DNA of 37,485 bases from the NCBI RefSeq assembly GCF_029978005.1, contig NZ_JARKOZ010000180.1, positions 1 to 37,485 on the forward strand, given 5' to 3'. This DNA is from Solidesulfovibrio sp. GTDB lineage: Bacteria; Desulfobacterota; Desulfovibrionia; Desulfovibrionales; Desulfovibrionaceae. Shown here piece by piece: positions 14,935 through 21,485 of this stretch; the stretch's first letter is position 1, and each line of letters opens with the position of its first letter. The notes beneath the pieces were generated by a model. It was given only the letters and a program-made list of their open reading frames with translations. It did not search any database and was not told the DNA's origin. The position numbers were made by a program, and so were the translations under genes.

Positions 14935-16425
14935 ATGCCCTCAGACGGACCCCACCGGCCTTCCCTTCCGGAACAGGCCATGCCGCCCTATCTGGCCCTA
15001 TGGCATCGCCGTTTCGTCGCCCTGCCGCCGCGACGCTCCCTGCCGGTCACGCTTTTTTTCGACCGCGGCGCCGCGCCGCCGCTTCGCCGCATCATCCGGG
15101 CGGCCTGGCCCGCCGACGCCCGGGAGGCCCGGTCAAGCGCCCTCTACGTCGCGGCCCTGATCAACAACGTCCTGTGCGTGCACGGGGCCGCCTCGGTCAC
15201 GCTCTTTTCCGAAAACGGGGTGCTTGCCGAGCGGCTGCGCGACGAGGCGCACCGGCTGCTCTTCATGCGCCTGCGCCCCTTTTCCGACATGCCCTTCGGC
15301 TTTTTGCGCGGCTTGTCCCGGCAGGTTTTCGGCCGGGACTTCCGCCTGGAGGCCGCCCCCGGCAACGCCCCGGCCCCAGGCCGCGAGCCCCCGGTCCCCA
15401 TGGGTACGCCGCCGCCCGCGCCGCGCCCCGGGCTGGTACTGGCCGTCAACATCGGCCAGCACCTGACGAGCCTGGCCCTGGTGCGCGTCGACGGCGAGGG
15501 CCGTTTTTCCCTGGAAGGCCTCACCCGCCGCAAAAGCGCGCCCTGCGGCGAGGAAGCGAGCCTCGCCGCCATCCTCGCCGCCGTGCGGGATGAGGCCCGA
15601 AGCCTCGCCCGCGAGGCGCGGCCCGGAATCGACGCCCTGGCCATAAGCCTCGCGGCCACGACGTATCGCGGCAAGGTCCTCGCCGTGCCGGGCTACGGCC
15701 TTTTCCCCGAAGATTGTCCGGCCGGGGAGGCCGCCACCGCCCTGGCGCGCTTTTGCGGCGACGTGGCTCCGGGAGGTCCGTTCGACGTACTCAACGACGG
15801 CCTGGCCCAGGCCGTCTTCGCCCACCGCCACGGCGGCGCGCCGGTCGGCGACATGCTGTCGGTGCGCCTGGGCAGCTCCCCCGCCGTCCACCGCCTGGAC
15901 GCCTCGGGCCGGGCCGCGCCGGGGTTCCACGAATACGGCTGGCTGGTCACGCGCTTTGCGCCGCCAAACGACACGGGCAGGCTCTTTTCTTCCATCAGAC
16001 CCTACCTCTCGCACTACGGCGCGGCCGCCGTGGCCCACGAGCTCGGGCTGCTCGGGAAATACGGCCTGGGCATCGACGAGGCCCCGGCGTTCTTCCGCGA
16101 CGCTCTGGACGCGGACCTTCCCCTGCTGCGCCAGGACGCCGAGCACGTTTACGGCATCCTGGGCGCGCACCTGGCCATGTTCGCCCACGAGTTGCACCGC
16201 GACCGGCCCCTGGCCACGATCCGGCTCCTGGGCTCGCGCACGAGCCGGCTCGACGCCGCGACCTTCCGGGTCATGGCCGCCGGGTTCGCCGCTTTCGCCG
16301 CGGGGCACGGGCTCGACCTCGAAGCGCTCGAGCTGACGCTCATCGAAGAAGCCTCGGCCGTGGCCGGCCTGGTGGGCGCGGCCCATGTCGCCCTGGAAGC
16401 CGCGCCCCAGGCCGGCCGGGGCTGA
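14935..16425 (+). CDS. ROK/ASKHA-like protein with an extra N-terminal domain
   Basis: 496 aa; identity uncertain. Residues 165-480 look like a sugar-kinase/ROK-type ASKHA fold: LVLAVNIGQHLTSLALVRVD resembles the phosphate-1 loop, DVLNDGLAQAVFAH the catalytic-Asp region (usually ENDAN), and LRLGSSPAVHRLDASGRAAP the phosphate-2 region. The phosphate-1 Asp is replaced by Asn (N172), and the ROK zinc motif CxCGxxGC is absent, so kinase activity is doubtful. Residues 1-140 are a separate domain I do not recognise (contains RSSALYVAALINNVLCVHG). The start is uncertain: the ATG at 14935 has only a weak ribosome site and an ATG at 14980 is a close alternative. A transcriptional or sugar-sensing role is possible. 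Confidence 0.55.
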   Translation: MPSDGPHRPSLPEQAMPPYLALWHRRFVALPPRRSLPVTLFFDRGAAPPLRRIIRAAWPADAREARSSALYVAALINNVLCVHGAASVTLFSENGVLAERLRDEAHRLLFMRLRPFSDMPFGFLRGLSRQVFGRDFRLEAAPGNAPAPGREPPVPMGTPPPAPRPGLVLAVNIGQHLTSLALVRVDGEGRFSLEGLTRRKSAPCGEEASLAAILAAVRDEARSLAREARPGIDALAISLAATTYRGKVLAVPGYGLFPEDCPAGEAATALARFCGDVAPGGPFDVLNDGLAQAVFAHRHGGAPVGDMLSVRLGSSPAVHRLDASGRAAPGFHEYGWLVTRFAPPNDTGRLFSSIRPYLSHYGAAAVAHELGLLGKYGLGIDEAPAFFRDALDADLPLLRQDAEHVYGILGAHLAMFAHELHRDRPLATIRLLGSRTSRLDAATFRVMAAGFAAFAAGHGLDLEALELTLIEEASAVAGLVGAAHVALEAAPQAGRG

Positions 16426-16437
16426 CCGGCCGGCACG

Positions 16438-16470
16438 CCGCCGAACGTCGTGCGGCGGTCCTCCTTTTGA
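16438..16470 (+). terminator. Possible terminator of the ROK-like gene
   Basis: CCGCCG (16438-16443) pairs with CGGCGG (16453-16458) across a 9-nt loop, followed by TCCTCCTTTT. The T-run overlaps the next promoter's -35 box. The stem is short. Confidence 0.4.
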
Positions 16471-16496
16471 CACATCCCGGGCTTTGTGCTTATCTG
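16467..16496 (+). promoter_or_regulatory. Promoter of the TPR-like membrane protein gene
   Basis: A perfect -35 TTGACA (16467-16472) is followed after 18 bp by TATCTG (16491-16496), a weak -10. Transcription would begin about 40 nt before the ATG at 16545, whose GGAGG is at 16531-16535. It may also serve the iorAB operon downstream. Confidence 0.45.
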
Positions 16497-16544
16497 TGGC
16501 GCTCTTTTTCACGTATTCCCCATGCGCTTTGGAGGCGTTTCTTC

Positions 16545-17201
16545 ATGACCGACACCAATTCGTCGCAGTCCCCCCGGACCGCTCCGGCCGACATCGCTTC
16601 AATCCTGCAGATGCCCCTGCGTCACTGGAAGCAGACCCTGGCCGGCGTGCTGGTCGTGGTGGCCGTGGCCGGCGGCTACGCCCTGTACGGCGTGTACCAG
16701 AAAAGCCAGGTGACCAAGGCCGAGAACGAACTGGGCACGATCCTTCTGACCAAGGCCGGGGCCGAACGTCTGGCCGCCCTGGAGACCCTGGCCAAGACCG
16801 CTCCCGGGGCCGCCCGCGACGGCGTCTGGCTGGCCGCCGCCCAGACCGCCCTGGAGCTGAACGATTTCGCCAAGGCCGCCGCCGCCTGGGACGCCGTCTC
16901 CAAGACCGCCCCGGCCGGCATGAAGACCGTGGCCGGCATCGGCTACGCCGCCGCCCTGTCCAAGGCCGGCCAGGACGCCAAGGCCGTGGAGGTGCTCGAG
17001 GCGCTGTCCGTTTCCGCGCCCAAGGCCTTCTCCATGACCGTGGACCGCCAACTGGCCGTGGCCGCCGAGGCCGCCGGGCAGTGGCAAAAGGCCCTGGCCG
17101 CCTTCGAGCGGATGAAGGCCGCCGGCAACGTGCAAAACGCCGCGTACATCGACGCCCGTATCGTCGACATCAAGAGCAAGGCCGCCAAGGGCAACGGCTG
17201 A
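16545..17201 (+). CDS. Membrane-anchored TPR-like protein (YfgM-type)
   Basis: 218 aa. A polar N-terminus is followed by one membrane helix (about 33-52, TLAGVLVVVAVAGGYALYGV). An Ala-rich helical region then continues to the end (about 60-210) with helix pairs like TPR repeats (LAAAQTALELNDFAKAAAAW, LAVAAEAAGQWQKALAAFER). The layout resembles YfgM/ancillary SecYEG subunits and other periplasm-facing TPR proteins, but sequence identity cannot be judged here. GGAGG lies 9 nt before the ATG, and a TTGACA promoter is upstream. A large hairpin at 17275-17318 separates it from iorA. Confidence 0.7.
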   Translation: MTDTNSSQSPRTAPADIASILQMPLRHWKQTLAGVLVVVAVAGGYALYGVYQKSQVTKAENELGTILLTKAGAERLAALETLAKTAPGAARDGVWLAAAQTALELNDFAKAAAAWDAVSKTAPAGMKTVAGIGYAAALSKAGQDAKAVEVLEALSVSAPKAFSMTVDRQLAVAAEAAGQWQKALAAFERMKAAGNVQNAAYIDARIVDIKSKAAKGNG

Positions 17202-17274
17202 GGCCGTCGCGTTTCGGCGCTTGGAAAAAAACCGCGCTCCCGGACGGCGACGCCCCCGGGACGCGATGGAATCG

Positions 17275-17349
17275 CCGCGCCGGCGGCGGGTCGGCTGACG
17301 CCCCCGCCGCCGGCGCGGTCGCCCGGACGCCATGGGGCGTCACTATTTT
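17275..17349 (+). terminator. Tandem hairpins in the iorA leader (terminator or attenuator)
   Basis: First hairpin: a perfect 16-bp stem (17275-17290 with 17303-17318, 12-nt loop). Second hairpin: GACGCC (17326-17331), ATGG loop, GGCGTC (17336-17341), followed by ACTATTTTT, the layout of an intrinsic terminator. The T-run ends 5 bp before the iorA ribosome site (GGAGG, 17354-17358). It ends the upstream transcript, attenuates iorAB, or both. Confidence 0.5.
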
Positions 17350-17364
17350 TGTCGGAGGTTCTTC

Positions 17365-19206
17365 GTGGGCAAGGAGCTATTGACCGCAACGGCCGGGGAA
17401 ACCCTGCTGCTGCTCGGCAACGAGGCCATCGTCAGGGGGGCGTTGGAAGGCGGCGTCCGCTTCGTGACCTGCTATCCCGGGACGCCGTCCTCGGAAGTGC
17501 CGGACACCTTTTTCCGGCTTTCCCAGGGCGCGCCCTACTACTTCGAATATTCCGTCAACGAGAAGGTCGCCCTGGAAGTGGCCGGCGGCGCGACCCTGGC
17601 CGGACTTGCCTGCCTCGTGACCATGAAGCACGTCGGCGTCAACGTGGCCGCCGACCCGCTCATGACCCTGGCCTACGTCTCGGCCCCGGGCGGGCTGGTG
17701 CTCCTTTCCGCCGACGATCCCGGCTGCCACTCGTCGCAAAACGAGCAGGACAACCGCATCTACGCGCGCCTGGGCGGCCTGCCCTGCTTCGAGCCGGCCA
17801 CGGCCCAGGAATGCAAGGACATGGCCCGCGACGCATTGCTCCTTTCCCGGGAGCTCGAAACGCCGGTCATGCTGCGCACCACCACCCGCGTCAACCATGT
17901 ACGCGGCCCGGTGACCGCCGCAGAGCTGCCGAGCGACGTCGCGGAAAAGCCCTTCGTGAAAAATCCCGCCAAGTACGTGCCCCTGCCGGCCTCGGCCCGG
18001 CCCATGCACCAGCGCCTGCTCGGCGTGCTCGAAAAGGCCCGGGCCGTGGCCGAGACCTCGCCCCATAACGTCGAGCGCGGCCAGGGCGAGATCGGCTTCG
18101 TCAGCTCGGGCGTGGCCCGCAACTACCTGAGCGACGTCCTGGCCGAGGACGGCCTGGAAGGGACCGTGCGGGTGCTCGAACTCGGCATGACCTACCCCCT
18201 GCCCGAGGAGCGCATCGCCGCCTTTCTGGCCAAATGCCGCACCGTGGTCGTGGTCGAGGAGCTCGAGCCCGTGCTCGAAAACGACCTGCGCGCCCTGGCC
18301 CAAAAGCGCGGCATCGAGGTCGCCATCGTCGGCAAGGGCGAACATCTGCCGCGAAACGGCGAATATGCCACGGCCAACGTCCGGGCGGCGGTCGACGCGG
18401 TCCTCGGCCGGCCCGCGCCCGCGGCCGACACCCTGGCCGTGCCCGGCGACCTGCCCCGCCGGCCGCCCAACCTCTGCGCCGGCTGCCCCCACCGGGCCGC
18501 CTACTACGCCGTGCGCGAGGTCTTCGGCGACGAGGCCGTCTACTCCTCGGACATCGGCTGCTACACCCTGGGCTTTCTGCCGCCCTTCCGGGCCGCCGAC
18601 TTCCTCCTGTGCATGGGCTCGTCCATCTCCACGGGCGCGGGCTTCGCCCGGGCCTCGGGCAAGCCGGTGGTGGCGTTCATCGGCGACTCGACCTTCTTTC
18701 ATTCCGGCATCACCGGGCTCATCGACGCCGTGGCCTACGACCACGACATCCTGGTGGTGATCCTTGACAACCGCACCACGGCCATGACCGGCCACCAGCC
18801 CAACCCCGGGGTGGATACCACCATCTTCGGCGAAAATCCCAACCCGGTGGACCTCATGGCCCTGATCCGGGCCTGCGGCATCGAGCCGGTCAAGGTCAAC
18901 CCCCTCAACCACAAGGCCACCGTGGCGGCGCTTCAGGCCTTCGCCGGCCAGCGCGGCCCCCGCGTCCTCGTGGCCGAGTACCCCTGCCCCATCCACGCCC
19001 GGCGCGTGGGCCAGGCCAAGAAGACCCTGCCCGCCCGGGTGGCCGGCGACCCCGAATCCTGCCTGGCCGTGCGGGACAACCTGGCCTGCCCGGCCTTCGC
19101 CATGGAGGCCGGCGTCTTCACCATCAACGCCGAACAGTGCGACGGCTGCATGTACTGCGTGCAGCTTTCCGCCGCCATCAAGCCCGGCAAGAAGGAGGCC
19201 CGATGA
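17365..19206 (+). CDS. iorA: Indolepyruvate:ferredoxin oxidoreductase, alpha subunit
   Basis: 613 aa, ThDP-dependent, oxidatively decarboxylates aryl pyruvates (from Trp, Phe, Tyr) to aryl-acetyl-CoA with ferredoxin. The N-terminal pyrimidine-binding part has GNEAIVRGALEGGV, CYPGTPSSEVPDTF and YSVNEKVALEVAGG. The ThDP-Mg motif is GDS (440-442) ... DN with N469. The C-terminal ferredoxin domain is altered: the first motif reads C566-xx-V569-xx-N572 before C575-P, the second C592-xx-C595-xx-C598 with S602 replacing the fourth Cys. Only one [4Fe-4S] ligand set (C592, C595, C598, C575) remains of the usual two. The start is the GTG at 17365, with GGAGG 6 nt upstream. The stop overlaps iorB by 4 bp. 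Confidence 0.93.
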   Translation: MGKELLTATAGETLLLLGNEAIVRGALEGGVRFVTCYPGTPSSEVPDTFFRLSQGAPYYFEYSVNEKVALEVAGGATLAGLACLVTMKHVGVNVAADPLMTLAYVSAPGGLVLLSADDPGCHSSQNEQDNRIYARLGGLPCFEPATAQECKDMARDALLLSRELETPVMLRTTTRVNHVRGPVTAAELPSDVAEKPFVKNPAKYVPLPASARPMHQRLLGVLEKARAVAETSPHNVERGQGEIGFVSSGVARNYLSDVLAEDGLEGTVRVLELGMTYPLPEERIAAFLAKCRTVVVVEELEPVLENDLRALAQKRGIEVAIVGKGEHLPRNGEYATANVRAAVDAVLGRPAPAADTLAVPGDLPRRPPNLCAGCPHRAAYYAVREVFGDEAVYSSDIGCYTLGFLPPFRAADFLLCMGSSISTGAGFARASGKPVVAFIGDSTFFHSGITGLIDAVAYDHDILVVILDNRTTAMTGHQPNPGVDTTIFGENPNPVDLMALIRACGIEPVKVNPLNHKATVAALQAFAGQRGPRVLVAEYPCPIHARRVGQAKKTLPARVAGDPESCLAVRDNLACPAFAMEAGVFTINAEQCDGCMYCVQLSAAIKPGKKEAR

Positions 19207-19805
19207 ACCGCGCCCGCATCTTCCTCACCGGCGTCGGCGGCCAGGGAACCCTGACCGCCACCACGCTGCTCGCCCGCACCGCCCTGGACGCGGGCCTGCC
19301 CGTCACCTCGGGCGAGATCCACGGCATGGCCCAGCGCGGCGGCGTGGTCGAATCGACGCTGCTCGTCGGCGGCTACAAAAGCGCCCGCATCTCGGCCGGC
19401 GAGGCCGACGTGCTGCTCGGCTTCGAACTGCTGGAAACCCTTCGCGCCCTGCCGATGCTGCGGCGCGGGGGATTTATCGTCAGCAACGCCGAGGCCGTCC
19501 AGCCCGTGGGCGTGTGCCTGGGCCGGGAATGCTACCCGCCGCTCGAGGCCGTTTTGGACACGGCCCGGGGCTTCGCCGCCGGCATCGTCATGGTGCCGGC
19601 CATCAGCCTGGCCGAACAGGCCGGCACGGCCAAGGCCGCCAACATCGTGCTCCTCGGCGCGGCCGCGGCCAGCGGTGCGCTGCCCTTCGACGTGGCGGCG
19701 CTCGTGCGCTCGGTGGAGAAATACCTCAAGCCCAAGATCGTGCCGCTCAACCTCAAGGCCCTGGAGCTGGGCGCCCAGGCGGCCGCAACAGGACAGGCGG
19801 CGTGA
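19203..19805 (+). CDS. iorB: Indolepyruvate:ferredoxin oxidoreductase, beta subunit
   Basis: 200 aa gamma-type (CoA/2-oxoacid-binding) subunit that pairs with IorA. Motifs typical of this subunit are FLTGVGGQGTLTATTLLART at the N-terminus, SGEIHGMAQRGGVVESTLL, and KAANIVLLGAAAASGALPF. Length matches the family (about 190-210 aa). Its ATG overlaps the iorA stop (ATGA at 19203-19206), and its own stop overlaps the regulator start (GTGA at 19802-19805). The three genes are therefore translated as a coupled set. Confidence 0.93.
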   Translation: MNRARIFLTGVGGQGTLTATTLLARTALDAGLPVTSGEIHGMAQRGGVVESTLLVGGYKSARISAGEADVLLGFELLETLRALPMLRRGGFIVSNAEAVQPVGVCLGRECYPPLEAVLDTARGFAAGIVMVPAISLAEQAGTAKAANIVLLGAAAASGALPFDVAALVRSVEKYLKPKIVPLNLKALELGAQAAATGQAA

Positions 19806-21409
19806 TCGATCCGCTTACGACCTTCGACAGCGCGGGCCCGGCCTTTTACGGGGCGCTTTCGCGCATCGCAGCGACCACCGGGCCGGGCCGCGCCGTGCGC
19901 CGCGGCCTGGAGGAGTCCCTGGCCATCCTGGTCGAGACCCTGGGCTACCGTCGGGCCAGCCTGGAGATCCATGACCTGCCCCAGGCCGGGGCGCGCATCC
20001 TGCTCTCTCACGGCAAGGAGCAGGGCCTGGACCACCTCTACGGGCCCGCCCCCCTGTCCACGGGCCAAGTCATCGGCTCCAGGCGCTCCCTGGTGCTCCA
20101 GGACGTCAAGGACCACCCCGACTTCCTCGGCCGGCCGCCCCAGGAACTGGCCACCCTGTCCTATATCTGCGTGCCCGTGACCATCCCCGAGCCCGACGGC
20201 CAGGTGGAGGGCTTCGCGCCCGTGGCCGGATCGGGCGTGGTCGGGGCGCTCAGCGTCGATCTGCCCAAGGCCCCCATGGTCTTTCTGGAGGCCCACCGGG
20301 AATTCCTGGTCGTGGCCGGGGCCATGATCGGCAACGCGGCCCTGCGCCTGCGGGACGAACTGGCCCGTTCGCGCCGCCGTCCCGCGCCCCAACTCGCCGC
20401 CGAGACGCCGGTTTCGCCCGAAGCCGAGGCTTTGGCCGAATCCCTGGCCCCGCCGCCGGTGGCCGTGTCCAAGAGCATGCGCCTGCTCCTGCGCCAGATC
20501 GCCCAGGCGGCCGACGCCGGCGCGCCGGTGCTCCTGCGCGGCGAGGAAGGCACGGGCAAGGAAGCCCTGGCCCGCTTTCTCCACGCCCAGGGCAATCGCC
20601 GCCACCGCCCTTTCCTGCGCCTGGGCTGCGGCGAGATGCCGGAAGAGGCTGCCCTGGAGGCGCTTTGCGGCGTGCAGAAGGGCGAACGCGCCAAGGCCAC
20701 CCGCTCCCGCCGGGGCATCTTCGAGCTGGCCCAGGGCGGCGTGGTCTTCCTGGACGACATCGACGAGCTGCCCCTGGCCGCCCAGGAACAGGTGCTGCGC
20801 GTCATCCAGGAAGGAGCCATGCAGCGGGCCGGCGGCGACACGCCGGTTTCCGTGGACGCCCGGGTCGTGGCCGCCAGCCGCGCCTCCCTGGAGGACGCCC
20901 TGGCCAGGGGCGACTTCCTGGAAGACCTCTACTACGCCCTGGGCGTTTTTTCGCTCTTCGTGCCGCCCCTTCGCGACCGCACCGGCGACATCCTGCCCCT
21001 GGCCGAGCGCTTTCTCGACGACTTCTCGAAACGTACCGGCAAGACCGTGCGCCGCATCTCCACGCCGGCCATCGACCTGCTCAATCAGTACCATTGGCCG
21101 GGAAACGTCAGAGAACTCTTGAGCTGCATGGAGCGGGCGGCCCTGGTGTGCGACGAGGCCGTGGTGCGCACCTACCACCTGCCGCCGACCCTGCAGACCG
21201 GCGAATCCTCGGGCACGGAACCCTCGCTTTCCTTTGGCGACGCCGTGGCCACCTTCGAGCAGGAACTGTTGGTCGAGGCCCTGAAAAAGGCCCGAGGCAA
21301 CATGTACCAGGCGGCGCGCAACCTGCGTGAGAGCTACCGGGTGGTCAACTACAAGGTCAAGAAGTACGGCATCGATCCCAAGCGCTTCACGCCCGGCCGC
21401 CGCGGCTGA
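19802..21409 (+). CDS. NtrC-type regulator with a degenerate AAA+ domain
   Basis: 535 aa: a GAF-like sensor (about 30-185), a linker, a sigma-54-activator-type AAA+ domain (about 225-460) and a Fis-type helix-turn-helix (about 480-530, ALKKARGNMYQAARNLRESY). Walker A is intact (GEEGTGKE, 247-254), and so is the sensor II region WPGNVREL (432-439). But the GAFTGA loop that contacts sigma-54 is GERAKA (294-299), Walker B is LDD (D318, D319 for Glu), sensor I AATN reads AASR (357-360), and both arginine fingers are gone (L373 and A379 in FLEDLYYAL). It should bind DNA and perhaps ATP but not remodel sigma-54 holoenzyme. It resembles TyrR in lacking GAFTGA, which fits control of aromatic-acid genes. 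The GTG start overlaps iorB by 4 bp. Confidence 0.88.
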   Translation: MIDPLTTFDSAGPAFYGALSRIAATTGPGRAVRRGLEESLAILVETLGYRRASLEIHDLPQAGARILLSHGKEQGLDHLYGPAPLSTGQVIGSRRSLVLQDVKDHPDFLGRPPQELATLSYICVPVTIPEPDGQVEGFAPVAGSGVVGALSVDLPKAPMVFLEAHREFLVVAGAMIGNAALRLRDELARSRRRPAPQLAAETPVSPEAEALAESLAPPPVAVSKSMRLLLRQIAQAADAGAPVLLRGEEGTGKEALARFLHAQGNRRHRPFLRLGCGEMPEEAALEALCGVQKGERAKATRSRRGIFELAQGGVVFLDDIDELPLAAQEQVLRVIQEGAMQRAGGDTPVSVDARVVAASRASLEDALARGDFLEDLYYALGVFSLFVPPLRDRTGDILPLAERFLDDFSKRTGKTVRRISTPAIDLLNQYHWPGNVRELLSCMERAALVCDEAVVRTYHLPPTLQTGESSGTEPSLSFGDAVATFEQELLVEALKKARGNMYQAARNLRESYRVVNYKVKKYGIDPKRFTPGRRG

Positions 21410-21485
21410 TTTCGCGAGAAAACGGTTTACCCGACAAAGCCAACCGCGTACGATTCAACGTCAATTCATTCCCTACGGAGGGTTC

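Noticed and set aside
17332-17364. ATG start for iorA at 17332
   Set aside because: It lies within the terminator-like hairpin and before GGAGG at 17354-17358; the GTG at 17365 is spaced correctly from that site.
19802-21409. Calling the regulator an ordinary sigma-54-dependent activator
   Set aside because: GAFTGA, the Walker B Glu and both arginine fingers are missing, so sigma-54 activation is not supported.
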